In this document: one piece after another, positions 33,856 to 43,027 of the stretch
Numbering within the stretch: position 1 is the stretch's first letter
Layout of the letters: the number at the start of each line of letters is the position of its first letter
DNA from: Solimonas thermocellulolyticum
GTDB lineage: Bacteria; Pseudomonadota; Gammaproteobacteria; Nevskiales; Nevskiaceae
Direction: 5' to 3'
NCBI RefSeq assembly: GCF_040327995.1
Contig: NZ_JBEPIJ010000011.1
Span: 58,264-122,263, forward strand
DNA length: 64,000 nt
Position numbers and translations under genes: made by a program
The notes under the pieces: model-generated
What the model was told of the DNA's origin: nothing
What the model saw: only the letters and a program-made list of their open reading frames with translations
Database searches by the model: none

Positions 33856-34448
33856 CGCGCGAGCCTGTGCGCGATCTCGGCGACGCGCCGGCCGAGGGCC
33901 TCGCACAGCGCGCGCTCCTCGCGACTCAGCGCCGACGGCCGCGTCCCGACGCCGGCGTGATGGCTGGCACCGTAGGGCGTGCCGCCGCCGCGCGTCGCCG
34001 ACAGCGCCGGTTCGGTGTACGGCAGGCCGACGAGCAGCATGCCGTGATGCAGGAGCGGCAGCATCATCGACAGCAAGGTGCTTTCCTGGCCACCGTGCAG
34101 CGTGCCGGTCGAGGTGAACACCGCCGCCGGCTTGCCGGCGAGCGCGCCAGACAGCCACAGCGCCGAGCTGCCGTCGAGAAAATGCTTCAGCGGCGCCGCC
34201 ATGTTGCCGAAACGCGTCGGACTGCCGAGCACAAGGCCTGAACACTCGCGCAGATCGTCGAGGCTCGCATACGGCGGACCATCTTCGGGAATCGCCGGCG
34301 CACGTTCCAGCGGATCGGCGCTGACCGGCGCCACCGTGCGCAAGCGCGCGACCATGCCGGACACCGACTCGACGCCGTGCGCGATCGCCCGCGCCATCTG
34401 CGCCACCGAACCGTGACGCGAGTAATACAGCACCAAGATCTCGCTCAC
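33852..34448 (-). CDS. wrbA: WrbA-type NAD(P)H:quinone oxidoreductase
   Basis: FMN flavodoxin-like enzyme for two-electron quinone reduction. 198 residues. ILVLYYSRHGSVAQMARAI binds FMN phosphate; GSPTRFGNMAAPLKHFLD and STGTLHGGQESTLLSM are WrbA signatures. Two GTG starts exist; the second (34446-34448) has AGGTGG upstream and overlaps the transglycosylase stop as GTGA, so it is chosen. Confidence 0.93.
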   Translation of the reverse strand: MSEILVLYYSRHGSVAQMARAIAHGVESVSGMVARLRTVAPVSADPLERAPAIPEDGPPYASLDDLRECSGLVLGSPTRFGNMAAPLKHFLDGSSALWLSGALAGKPAAVFTSTGTLHGGQESTLLSMMLPLLHHGMLLVGLPYTEPALSATRGGGTPYGASHHAGVGTRPSALSREERALCEALGRRVAEIAHRLAR

Positions 34449-35077
34449 TGGCGATACCACCTGTGGTTCAGCGCATGAATGACCTTGTCCGGATAATCGA
34501 GCCGGCCGAGGCTGCCGTTGTAACGGCCGAGCGCGTTGATCAGATTGCCGCGTTCTTGGTCGAGATAGAACTTCAGGATGGTGCAGCCCAAGCGCAGATT
34601 GGTCTGCACGTGGAACAGATTGTCGTGCGGACGGCCGATCTCGTCGAGCCAGAACGGCATGATCTGCATCAGTCCCTGGGCACCGGCGACCGAGATCGCG
34701 TAGCGGTCGAAACGGCTCTCGACTTCGATCACCGCGAGCACCAGCTCTGGCGCGAGCTTCGCGCGCCGCGCCTCGGCGTGCACCAGGCGCAGCAGCCCGA
34801 GACGTTCGGCTTCGTCCGGGATGAAGCGCGCAAGCCGCGCCGACATGTCCACCAGCCAGACCTCGGCGTCGAAGCGATGCTCGAAGCTGTCGGCCGCCTC
34901 GATGGTGCGCGCGAGCAGCGCGCGCAGCGCCGGATCGGGACGCTCGATTGGCCCGGCCTCGGAACGCGGCGCCGACAGCAGCAAGGCGAGTACCGCGGCC
35001 GCGATGCGATGCGCCCGCAGCGGTGATCCACGCCGTCGGGTCGCCTCGCCATCACCGGCGCTTTGACGTGCCCGCAT
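34445..35077 (-). CDS. Lytic transglycosylase with SLT domain
   Basis: 210 residues. N-terminal signal or anchor (HRIAAAVLALLLSAPRSEA), then an SLT goose-lysozyme-type domain: catalytic glutamate in AVIEVESRFDRYA, GAQGLMQIMPFW and GRYNGSLGRLDYP. It should cleave peptidoglycan glycan strands in the periplasm. It begins four bases after the proS stop in the same direction and overlaps wrbA. Confidence 0.88.
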   Translation of the reverse strand: MRARQSAGDGEATRRRGSPLRAHRIAAAVLALLLSAPRSEAGPIERPDPALRALLARTIEAADSFEHRFDAEVWLVDMSARLARFIPDEAERLGLLRLVHAEARRAKLAPELVLAVIEVESRFDRYAISVAGAQGLMQIMPFWLDEIGRPHDNLFHVQTNLRLGCTILKFYLDQERGNLINALGRYNGSLGRLDYPDKVIHALNHRWYRQ

Positions 35078-35080
35078 GCA

Positions 35081-36784
35081 TCAGAGCCCCAGCTTCTCCA
35101 GCACCGCCGCGGTCGTCGCCGTGATCATCTCGGCTCGTTGGGCGCGGCGATGCTTGTACTCGAACTGCTGCGTCGCCAGCCCCTTGTCGCCGATGACGAT
35201 GCGATGCGGGATACCGATCAGCTCGGCATCGGCGAACATCGCGCCGGGCCGCTGGCCGCGGTCGTCGAGCAGAACCTCGACGCCGGCAGCGCGCAGCTCG
35301 CCGTATAGGGTCTCGGCGGCCACGCGCACGGCCTGCGACTTGTCGAGGCCGATCGGGCACAGGATCACCCGGAACGGCGCGATCGCATCCGGCCAGATGA
35401 TGCCGGCGGCGTCATGGGACTGCTCGATCACCGCGGCGGCCAGGCGCGTGATGCCGATGCCGTAGCAACCCATCTCCGGCGTCACCGCCGCACCCTTGTC
35501 GTCGAGCACCGACAGGCCCATCGCCGCGCTGTACTTGCGACCGAGCTGGAAGATGTGACCGCCCTCGATGCCGCGCACGAAGCGGATCACGCCCTGCCCG
35601 TCCGGGCTCGGGTCGCCCTCGGCGATCATGCGCAAGTCCGCGGTTTCGGGCTCGGGACAGTCGCGGCCCCAGTTGACGCCGCGCAGGTGATGGTCGTTCT
35701 CGTTGGCGCCGCAGACGAAGTCGGCGACGGCGGCGGCGGCGTGATCGGCGATCAACGGTACCGGACAGTTCACCGGGCCGAGATAGCCGACCTCGCAGCC
35801 GAAGACCCGCTGCACCTCGGCCGGATCGGCGAGGCGCAGCGGACTTGCGATGCGCGGGTGTCGCGCCGCCTTGATCTCGTTGAGGGTGTGATCGCCGCGC
35901 AGCGCGATCGCGACCAGGTCGCCGTCGGCCCCGCGCACGACCAGCAGCTTGACCTTGCCGGTCAGCGGCACCCCGAGGAACGCCGACACCTGTTCGCAGG
36001 TTTTCTGTCCAGGTGTCGCCACCTTCTGCATCGTCGCCGCCGCGGCGGCGCGCGGCTGCGTCGGCGGCAGCGTCTCCGCCGCCTCGACGTTGGCCGCGTA
36101 AGGCCCGCCATCGGACACCGCGAGCAGATCCTCGCCGGAACCGGCGAGCACGTGGAACTCCTCCGAGGCCGAGCCGCCGATGTTGCCGGAGTCGGCCTTG
36201 ACGATGCGAAAGTCCACGCCCAGGCGGGTGAAGATGCGCGTGTACGTGTCGCGCATGTTGCGGTACTCGCGCGCCAGATCATCCTTGTCCAGGTGGAAGG
36301 AGTAGGCATCCTTCATGATGAACTCGCGCGAGCGCATCACGCCGAAGCGCGGCCGGCGTTCGTCGCGGAACTTGGTCTGCACCTGATAGAAGCTCACCGG
36401 CAGCTGCTTGTAGCTGCGGAAGTCCTGACGGAAGAGATGGCAGATCACCTCCTCGTGCGTCGGACCGTAGGCGAAGTCGTTCTGGTGCCGATCCTTGAAG
36501 CGCAGCATCTCCTCGCCCATCTGCTGCCAGCGTCCCGACTGCTGCCACAGCTCGGCCGGATGCACCGACGGCATCAACAGCTCGTGGCTGCCGGCGCGGT
36601 TCATCTCCTCGCGCACGATGGCCTCGATCTTGTGCAGCACGCGCAGGCCCAGCGGCAGCCAGGTGTAAAGACCGGCGCCGAGCTTGCGGATGTAGCCCGC
36701 GCGCAGCATCAACTGGTGCGACACGACCTCGGCGTCGGCCGGCGTTTCCTTGGTGGTGTGCAACGGGAACTTTGACAGGCGCAT
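35081..36784 (-). CDS. proS: Prolyl-tRNA synthetase, bacterial type with editing domain
   Basis: Charges tRNA-Pro. 567 residues. Class II motif 2 region TKFRDERRPRFGVMRSREF, motif 3 GCYGIGITRLAAAVIEQ; an inserted YbaK-like editing domain at about 225-400 (KLLVVRGADGDLVAIALRG); anticodon-binding C-terminus. ATG 36782-36784 gives MRLSKFPLHTTKETPADAE, the conserved start. First gene of the proS-slt-wrbA-DUF2069 run. Confidence 0.97.
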   Translation of the reverse strand: MRLSKFPLHTTKETPADAEVVSHQLMLRAGYIRKLGAGLYTWLPLGLRVLHKIEAIVREEMNRAGSHELLMPSVHPAELWQQSGRWQQMGEEMLRFKDRHQNDFAYGPTHEEVICHLFRQDFRSYKQLPVSFYQVQTKFRDERRPRFGVMRSREFIMKDAYSFHLDKDDLAREYRNMRDTYTRIFTRLGVDFRIVKADSGNIGGSASEEFHVLAGSGEDLLAVSDGGPYAANVEAAETLPPTQPRAAAAATMQKVATPGQKTCEQVSAFLGVPLTGKVKLLVVRGADGDLVAIALRGDHTLNEIKAARHPRIASPLRLADPAEVQRVFGCEVGYLGPVNCPVPLIADHAAAAVADFVCGANENDHHLRGVNWGRDCPEPETADLRMIAEGDPSPDGQGVIRFVRGIEGGHIFQLGRKYSAAMGLSVLDDKGAAVTPEMGCYGIGITRLAAAVIEQSHDAAGIIWPDAIAPFRVILCPIGLDKSQAVRVAAETLYGELRAAGVEVLLDDRGQRPGAMFADAELIGIPHRIVIGDKGLATQQFEYKHRRAQRAEMITATTAAVLEKLGL

Positions 36785-36841
36785 GACGGGAGCTGGTTTT
36801 GACTGGCGCGCATTGTAGGCTAGGCCCTGCCGACCCACGCG

Positions 36842-38401
36842 TCACGGCAAGGACCAGGGCTCCGGCCTGTGCAGGTAGAAGCCTTGCGCGGCGTGCACAC
36901 CGAGCTCGCTCAAACGCTTGAGTGCAGCCTCGTCCTCGACACACTCGGCGACGGTGAGCAGGCCGCGCAGCGTGGCGATCTTGACCATGCCCTCGACCGT
37001 CGCCGCATCGACGGCGTCGGTGGCGACCTGGCGTACGAAGCTGCCATCGATCTTGATCATGTCGACGTCCAGGGACTTCAGATAGCTGAACGAGGACATG
37101 CCGGCACCGAAATCATCGAGTGCGACCGAACAGCCCAAGCGCTTGAGCGCGCCGACCAGGGCGACCGCGCGCGCGGTGTTGGCGATCGCCGCGGTCTCGG
37201 TAATCTCGAAGCAGATGCGTTCGGCCTCGACCCCGTAGCGTTCGAGCATGCGCGCGATGTACGACGCCAGACCCTGATCATTGAGGCTGTGCCCCGACAG
37301 ATTGATCGCGCACGTGGGCCGCTGCGTTGCCGGCAACCGCGAGAGCTGTCTTAAGACACGTGCGATCACGCGGCGGTCGACCTGCGGCATCAGGCCGTAG
37401 CGCTCGGCCGCGGCGACGAACTTGCCCGGCGTGGTCCAGCCGGAGGCAGCGCGCACGCGCAGCAGCACCTCGCAGTGCCGCCAGGTCTCGCCGTTGAGCG
37501 GCTCGATACGCTGCTGATAGAGCGCGAAGCGGTCGGCCTCTAGCGTGTCGAGCACGCGCGCACCCCAGGACTGCTCGCCGCGCAGACGATTGACCTCGCC
37601 GTCGTCGCGGCGATAGATCTCGATGCGGTTGCGACCGCGCGTCTTGGCCGCTTCGCAGGCGGCATCGGCCGCGGCGATCAGTTCGGCGAAATCGTGATAG
37701 CCATCGGCGAAACTGACGATGCCGATGCTCATGGTCACGCCGTAGGCGTGTCCGTTCCACTCGAAGCCCTGCGCCGCCACCTGCAGGCGGATGCGTTCGG
37801 CGATCTGCCAGGCGCGCTCGACGTCGCCACCCAGGATGATGACCGCGAACTCGTCGCTACCCAGGCGCGCCGGTGCGTCCTCCTCGCGCATCAGCGAGGT
37901 GATGAGCCGTCCGAGCTGCACCAGCAACTGATTGCCCGCCTCGGGGCCGTAGGCGTCGTTGATCAACTTGAACTGATCCACCTCGAAGCGGATCAGCAGG
38001 CCTTCGCGCTTCTGCGCGAGCAGCGCACGCAGCCGTGCCTCGAAGGCGCGCCGCGATTCCAGGCCGGTGAGTTCGTCACGGCTCGTGGCAGCGCCATCAC
38101 CGCTGCAATGCTCCGGCAGCCACAACAGCGCACGCGCGCCATCGAGCGCCACCGGACGCAAGTGCGCACAAGCAGTCGCGCCGGCATCGCCATACAGTTG
38201 CCGCAGCTGCGGCCAGTCCAGATCGGTCAGTTCCGAGCATGGGCGAGCGCAACGAACGGCCAGTGCTTCGTTGACCATGAGCACGCGTACGCCGCCGTCG
38301 TCGAGCAGGGCGAGCGGCTGCGGAAACTGGCGCAGCAGCGCCATCGCCGGCATCAGGTCCGGCAGCGTGTGGGCGAAGGCGGGTACGGCGGAATCGTGCA
38401 T
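36842..38401 (-). CDS. GGDEF-EAL cyclic-di-GMP protein, GSDEF variant
   Basis: 519 residues, no obvious membrane helix. Residues 1-105: small PAS-like N-domain. GGDEF domain about 107-265 with signature GSDEF at 181-185 instead of GGDEF, so cyclase activity is doubtful. EAL domain about 280-515: EVL at 311-313 in place of EAL but with the metal glutamate, N367, E402, D429-D430 (ALDDFGAGMSS), K450 and E486 all present, so phosphodiesterase activity is plausible, perhaps with GTP control by the GGDEF part. ATG 38399-38401 is chosen; 51 upstream codons look like a shadow. Upstream 38402-38646 holds no gene that I can support. Confidence 0.88.
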   Translation of the reverse strand: MHDSAVPAFAHTLPDLMPAMALLRQFPQPLALLDDGGVRVLMVNEALAVRCARPCSELTDLDWPQLRQLYGDAGATACAHLRPVALDGARALLWLPEHCSGDGAATSRDELTGLESRRAFEARLRALLAQKREGLLIRFEVDQFKLINDAYGPEAGNQLLVQLGRLITSLMREEDAPARLGSDEFAVIILGGDVERAWQIAERIRLQVAAQGFEWNGHAYGVTMSIGIVSFADGYHDFAELIAAADAACEAAKTRGRNRIEIYRRDDGEVNRLRGEQSWGARVLDTLEADRFALYQQRIEPLNGETWRHCEVLLRVRAASGWTTPGKFVAAAERYGLMPQVDRRVIARVLRQLSRLPATQRPTCAINLSGHSLNDQGLASYIARMLERYGVEAERICFEITETAAIANTARAVALVGALKRLGCSVALDDFGAGMSSFSYLKSLDVDMIKIDGSFVRQVATDAVDAATVEGMVKIATLRGLLTVAECVEDEAALKRLSELGVHAAQGFYLHRPEPWSLP

Positions 38402-38646
38402 GGTGGATACGCTCGCTGGGCTCAGACGCAGCGGGCGCCGTGGCCATTGATCGGTGACAGCCTGACGCCTGCGCGCGCCGTCGGTGGCGTCCGGCGGACC
38501 ACCGTGACCGCGACCGTGACGAACGGCAAGCGACGCGGAGCTTGGGCGCAGCACCCGAAAACGGCGATCGATTCGAACGCGTACACGTCGCGACCCTCAA
38601 CCTTTCCCATTCACACCTTGCGACGGCGACGCTGGCCCGTACGGCT

Positions 38647-38985
38647 TTAGTCGCGGATCTGCAGCTTGCGCTCCTCGACGACACCGTCGCGCAGCAGCCA
38701 TGCCCGCATCTGCAGAACCCCCTTGGTGTCGAGGGAGACGATCAGGCTGAGTCGTCCCTCGGTCAGCTCGCACGCCTGCGGTATGGCGGCGGCCTGCGGG
38801 TGTGACCATAGCTCGGCCCACACCCGCTCGTCATTGGATAATTTCTCGCCCTGCTGCCGCCAGCGCTCGGGCCCGCCGCCCCGGCAGGTCACGACACCAC
38901 GGATCGAGTGCGGCGCGGCCGTCTGCGCGGCATGGAGGATTTGGATCGCCAGACGTCGCGGCAGGACCAGGGGCGTGTCACGCAT
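38647..38985 (-). CDS. Degenerate JAMM/M67-like protein next to moeB
   Basis: 112 residues. The segment WSHPQAAAIPQACELTEG followed by LSLIVSLDTKGVLQMRAWLL lines up with the JAMM metalloprotease motif HxHP-x7-S-x2-D: first His is W60, H62 is kept, Ser is Q70, Asp is E73, and the upstream catalytic Glu region reads PHSIRGVV. So the metal site is mostly lost while the fold is recognisable. JAMM partners of MoeB/ThiF proteins process ubiquitin-like sulfur carriers; this one is more likely a binding protein. ATG overlaps the moeB 3' end by eight bases. Confidence 0.7.
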   Translation of the reverse strand: MRDTPLVLPRRLAIQILHAAQTAAPHSIRGVVTCRGGGPERWRQQGEKLSNDERVWAELWSHPQAAAIPQACELTEGRLSLIVSLDTKGVLQMRAWLLRDGVVEERKLQIRD

Positions 38986-39706
38986 GCGGGCTTGCACAGC
39001 TCGGGCATTGGGGATCGGCACTGATCTTATGCGAGCGCCACTGCATCTGCCGCGCGTCGAAGACGTGCAGGCGCGCGGCATCGTCGCCGATACCGAGCAG
39101 CAGTTTGAGCGTGACCAGGGCCTGCAGCGCGCCGACTGCGCCGACCACCGGACCGAGGATGCCGGCCTGCTCGCAGCGCTCGCCGGCCTCGCCGGTGTCC
39201 GGATACAAACAGCGATAGCAGGGCCCGCCGCGGCGCAGGTCGAACACCGCGAGCTGGCCTTCGAGACGCACCGCGGCGCCGCTGACCAGCGGCCGGCGCG
39301 CCTGCACACAGGCGGTGTTGATCGCCTGACGCGTCGGAAAGTTGTCGGTGCAGTCGAGGACCACGTCGGCCTGCGCGATCGCCCGCGGCCACTGGATCTG
39401 ATCGAAACCCTGCAGCTCGATCTCGGGATTGAGCGCGGCAAGCTGCGCGATCGCGGCGTCGACCTTGCGGCGGCCGACATCGTTCTGTCGATAAAGGGTT
39501 TGGCGTTGCAGGTTACTGGCTTCGACGCGATCGCGATCGGCGAGCAGCAGCCGGCCGACGCCGGCGCCGCACAGATACTGCGCGGCCGCCGAGCCTAGCC
39601 CACCGAGGCCGATGATCAGGACGCTGGAGTCGCGCAAAAGGCTCTGGCCGTTGACGCCGACCTCCGGCAACACGACCTGTCGCGCATAGCGTGCGTAGTC
39701 CGTCAT
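38978..39706 (-). CDS. moeB: MoeB/HesA/ThiF-family adenylyltransferase
   Basis: Adenylates the C-terminal glycine of a ubiquitin-like sulfur carrier (MoaD in molybdopterin synthesis). 242 residues. VLIIGLGGLGSAAAQYL binds ATP; DRDRVEASNLQRQTLY and DCTDNFPTRQAIN are E1-like signatures; zinc cysteines in GPCYRCLYP and PQCPSCASP. There is no C-terminal rhodanese domain. Overlaps prmC (ATGA); hemA-prfA-prmC-moeB is a common order. No moaD or thiS is in the window, so the partner is unknown. Confidence 0.92.
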   Translation of the reverse strand: MTDYARYARQVVLPEVGVNGQSLLRDSSVLIIGLGGLGSAAAQYLCGAGVGRLLLADRDRVEASNLQRQTLYRQNDVGRRKVDAAIAQLAALNPEIELQGFDQIQWPRAIAQADVVLDCTDNFPTRQAINTACVQARRPLVSGAAVRLEGQLAVFDLRRGGPCYRCLYPDTGEAGERCEQAGILGPVVGAVGALQALVTLKLLLGIGDDAARLHVFDARQMQWRSHKISADPQCPSCASPHA

Positions 39707-40539
39707 GCGCGCCGCGCCCGTGCAGCCGTGGCGCGCTCGCGCGCAGCGTAATCCGAGCGGGTCGCGATATCGCAGAATCCAGCCTCGGCGAAGAGCGCGC
39801 GCACCGCCGCCGCCTGATCGTGGCCGTGTTCGACCAGCAGCCAGCCGTCGTCGACCACATGCCGCATCGCGCCGCCGACGATCTCGCGCAATGCGTTGAG
39901 GCCGTCGGCGCCGTCGGTCAGCGCCTGCAGGGGTTCGAAGCGCAGGTCCACCAGATGGGGGTCGTCGTGCGCGATGTAGGGCGGGTTGGACACCAACAGA
40001 TCAAAGGCACCCGGGGGCAGAGCCTCGAACCAGTGTCCCTCGACGAACGTCACACGGTCGAAACCGAGCGCCTGCGCATTGGCGCGCGCGACGGCCAGCG
40101 CGGCTGCGGACACATCCGTGGCGACGATCCGCGCATCCGCCCGCTCGCTGGCCAGCGCCAGCGCGATCGCGCCGCTGCCGGTGCCCAGATCGGCGATGCG
40201 CGGCGCGTGCCGCCCGGCGAGCAGCTCCAGACCCCACTCGACCAGCAGCTCGGTCTCGGGTCGCGGCACCAGCACCGCCGGCGAGACGCGCAGATCGAGC
40301 GTCCAGAAACCGCGGCTGCCGGTGAGGTAGGCGACCGGCTCGCCGCGCGCACGCCGCGCCACCAAGGCCTCGAAGCGCGCCAGATCGCCCGCTTCCACAG
40401 CCGAGTGCAGCCGCGCCAACTGTTGCGCGCGACCCAGTCCGCTGACGTGCGCGTAGAGCAGCTCGGCGTCCAGGCGCGGGCTGTCGCTGACCGGTGCGAT
40501 GCGCGCCTGCGCCGCCATCAGCGCCTCGCCGAGCCTCAT
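39703..40539 (-). CDS. prmC: Release factor glutamine methyltransferase PrmC
   Basis: Methylates the glutamine of the GGQ motif in RF1 and RF2. 278 residues. GFWTLDLRVSPAVLVPRPET is the PrmC signature; SAM site IADLGTGSGAIALAL; catalytic VSNPPYIAHDD. Its substrate gene prfA lies directly upstream with a four-base ATGA overlap. The start at ATG 40537-40539 is set by that overlap; the frame extends further but into prfA. Confidence 0.96.
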   Translation of the reverse strand: MRLGEALMAAQARIAPVSDSPRLDAELLYAHVSGLGRAQQLARLHSAVEAGDLARFEALVARRARGEPVAYLTGSRGFWTLDLRVSPAVLVPRPETELLVEWGLELLAGRHAPRIADLGTGSGAIALALASERADARIVATDVSAAALAVARANAQALGFDRVTFVEGHWFEALPPGAFDLLVSNPPYIAHDDPHLVDLRFEPLQALTDGADGLNALREIVGGAMRHVVDDGWLLVEHGHDQAAAVRALFAEAGFCDIATRSDYAARERATAARARRA

Positions 40540-41618
40540 GCCTCGCCGAGCTCCGCCAGCAAGCCGGCCTGGTATTCGGCGAGCAGGGGCTGGATCACCG
40601 GATCGAGGTCGCCGTCCAGGATGCGATCGAGCTGATAGAGCGTCAGATTGATGCGATGGTCGGTGACGCGCCCCTGCGGAAAATTGTAGGTGCGGATACG
40701 CTCCGAGCGATCGCCGCTGCCGACGAGCTGCTTGCGCTTGGCGGCCAACTCGGCGCTGTGCTTGCTGCGTTCCGCGTCCAGCAAGCGCGCCTGCAACAGC
40801 GCCATGGCCTTGGCGCGATTCTTGTGCTGCGAACGTTCTTCCTGACATTCGACGACGACGCCGGTCGGCACATGCGTGATGCGGATCGCCGATTCGGTCT
40901 TGTTCACGTGCTGGCCACCGGCACCGCTGGCGCGATAGGTGTCGATCTTCAGATCGGCGGGGTTCACCGTGATCTGCGATTCCTCGACCTCCGGCAGCAC
41001 CGCGACCGTCGCCGCCGAGGTATGGATGCGGCCCTGAGCCTCGGTCTCGGGCACGCGCTGCACCCGGTGCGCGCCGGACTCGAACTTGAGCTGCGAGTAC
41101 GCGCCAAAACCGATCACGCGCGAGATGATCTCACGAAAACCGCCGTGTTCCCCCTCGTTGGCGGACAACACCTCGACCTGCCAGCCGCGGTTCTCGGCGT
41201 ACTTCGAATACATGCGGAACAAGTCGCCGGCGAAGATCGCCGCCTCGTCGCCGCCAGTGCCGGCACGGATTTCGAGGAAGACGTTGTTGTCGTCGAGCGG
41301 ATCGCGCGGCACCAGATGCGTCTGCAGCTCGGCCTGCAAGCGCTCGATGCGCGCACGCAGTGCCGGCAGCTCGTCCTCGGCCATGGCCCGCAGCTCGGGA
41401 TCGGGATCGTTGCGCATCTGTTCGAGCCCGGCGAGATCCGCGAGCGCCGCGCGCCACGCCGCGAAGTGCTCGGCCACCGGCCCCAGCTGCGCGTATTCCT
41501 GCGAGTAGCGCCGGAAGCGGTCGGCGTCGCCGATCACCGCCGGATCGCCGAGCTCGCGCGCCAGCTCGTCGCGGCGCTCGACCATCCGTTCGAGCTTGGC
41601 CAACAAAGAAGGTTTCAT
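40536..41618 (-). CDS. prfA: Peptide chain release factor 1
   Basis: Terminates at UAA and UAG. 360 residues. GAGGQHVNKTESAIR holds the GGQ tripeptide that enters the peptidyl-transferase centre; RVQRVPETEAQGRIHTSA holds the stop-codon-reading P-x-T motif as PET. ATG 41616-41618 gives MKPSLLAKLERM; 32 upstream codons are dropped. It is 152 bases after hemA; the gap holds a perfect hairpin. Confidence 0.97.
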   Translation of the reverse strand: MKPSLLAKLERMVERRDELARELGDPAVIGDADRFRRYSQEYAQLGPVAEHFAAWRAALADLAGLEQMRNDPDPELRAMAEDELPALRARIERLQAELQTHLVPRDPLDDNNVFLEIRAGTGGDEAAIFAGDLFRMYSKYAENRGWQVEVLSANEGEHGGFREIISRVIGFGAYSQLKFESGAHRVQRVPETEAQGRIHTSAATVAVLPEVEESQITVNPADLKIDTYRASGAGGQHVNKTESAIRITHVPTGVVVECQEERSQHKNRAKAMALLQARLLDAERSKHSAELAAKRKQLVGSGDRSERIRTYNFPQGRVTDHRINLTLYQLDRILDGDLDPVIQPLLAEYQAGLLAELGEA

Positions 41619-41739
41619 GATCGCGATTCTAGGGCGGGCCGTGCCGGCTTGGCGGCGGCGGTCGAGCCGTCCCTGGCGAAACCGATGTCGTGCAGCCCAT
41701 ACCGGTCTGGCCATCCATGGCTGGGCGCTGGGCGAATCG

Positions 41740-41761
41740 GCGATGCCATTCGCGGCATCGC
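41740..41761 (-). repeat. Perfect inverted repeat just after hemA
   Basis: GCGATGCC (41740-41747), six bases, GGCATCGC (41754-41761). It lies ten bases past the hemA stop on the transcribed strand, without a U-run. It could be an mRNA-stability or processing hairpin that separates hemA from prfA expression. Confidence 0.45.
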
Positions 41762-41770
41762 GCGTTCACC

Positions 41771-43027
41771 TCACTCCTCCGGCAACTCGAACAACCGACG
41801 CGCGGCGTTCAGCAACATCGCCTGCTCCACCGCATCGGCGCGGCGCAGCACGCGCGACGGCGCATGCAGGATCTTGTTGCTCAGGGTGTCGGCGACGAAG
41901 GCGAGCACGGCCTCGGGGGGCTCGCCCGCAGCCAGCCGCCGGCGCGCCTTTTCCAGCACCTCGTCGCGGCTGGCGCGCGCGCGCGCGCGGATGGCCTGGA
42001 TGGTCGCGCCGGCGTCACGGCTTTCGAGCCAACGCGCGAACTCTTCGGCCTGGGTTCGCACCAGCACCTCGGCCTGCCGTGCGGCCTCCTCACGCAGCTT
42101 CATGTTCTGCGTGATGACGTCGCGCAGATCGTCGATGCTGTACAGGTAGATGTCCTCGAGTTCGGCGATGCGCGGATCGATGTCGCGCGGCACCGCGAGA
42201 TCAATCATGAACACTGGTTTGCGCCGCCTGGACTGCAGCGCGCGCTGCATCGTCGAGCGCTCGATGATCAAACCGCGCGCGGCCGTCGACGACACCACCA
42301 GATCGGCGTCGGCGAGATAGGCCGGCAGGTCGCTGAGACTGATGGCGTAGCCGTGCAATTCGCGCGCGAGCTTCTCGGCGCGTTCGAGGCTGCGATTGGC
42401 CACGACGATGCGTCCGACGCCATGCTGGCGCAGGTGCCGGCCGACGAGCTGCATGGTTTCGCCGGCGCCGATCAAAAGCGCGGTCTGCTGGTGCAGATCG
42501 GAGAAGATGCGCCGTGCCATCTGCACGGCGGCGTAAGCCACCGACACCGGGTGCGCGCCGACCTGGGTCTGCGAGCGCACCAGCTTGGCCACCGCGAAAG
42601 CGTGCTGGAACAGCCGGGTGAGTACCGGACCGACGGCGCGCACCTCGCTGGCCACGCTGTAGGACTGCTTCATCTGGCCGAGGATCTGCGGTTCGCCGAC
42701 GATCAGCGAATCCAGTCCGGCGGCGACGCGCAGGCTGTGGGTGACGCTGCCGAGATCGCGGTGCGTGTACAGATACCGCTCGATGTAACCCTCGGGCACT
42801 GCGCGCTCGCGCCGCCACCATTCGAGCAGACGGGTCTCGTGATCGGGCGGGGCCACCGCCATGATCTCAGTGCGATTGCAGGTCGACAGGATCGCCGCCT
42901 CGTCCACACCCGGCAGGGCACGCAGCCGCGTCAGCGCGCTCGGCAGATCGGCGTGGGTGAACGATAGTCGGTCACGCGCCTCGACGGGCGCACGATGATG
43001 GCTGAGACCGAGCGTGACGAGGGCCAT
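41771..43027 (-). CDS. hemA: Glutamyl-tRNA reductase HemA
   Basis: First committed step of heme synthesis by the C5 route: glutamyl-tRNA to glutamate-1-semialdehyde. 418 residues. Catalytic cysteine in ILSTCNRTEI; GEPQILGQMKQSY and ALLIGAGETMQLVGRHL (NADPH domain); C-terminal dimerisation helix. ATG 43025-43027 gives MALVTLGLSHHRAPVEAR. Divergent from the TPR lipoprotein gene with 125 bases between, a conserved arrangement with lolB and ispE downstream of the TPR gene. Confidence 0.97.
   Translation of the reverse strand: MALVTLGLSHHRAPVEARDRLSFTHADLPSALTRLRALPGVDEAAILSTCNRTEIMAVAPPDHETRLLEWWRRERAVPEGYIERYLYTHRDLGSVTHSLRVAAGLDSLIVGEPQILGQMKQSYSVASEVRAVGPVLTRLFQHAFAVAKLVRSQTQVGAHPVSVAYAAVQMARRIFSDLHQQTALLIGAGETMQLVGRHLRQHGVGRIVVANRSLERAEKLARELHGYAISLSDLPAYLADADLVVSSTAARGLIIERSTMQRALQSRRRKPVFMIDLAVPRDIDPRIAELEDIYLYSIDDLRDVITQNMKLREEAARQAEVLVRTQAEEFARWLESRDAGATIQAIRARARASRDEVLEKARRRLAAGEPPEAVLAFVADTLSNKILHAPSRVLRRADAVEQAMLLNAARRLFELPEE

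Noticed and set aside
38402..38646. Possible small gene between the GGDEF/EAL gene and the JAMM-like gene
   Set aside because: Open frames exist on both strands but have no start context, motif or plausible composition.
40494..42149. 551-codon plus-strand frame across prfA and hemA
   Set aside because: Antisense to two essential conserved genes; composition not protein-like.
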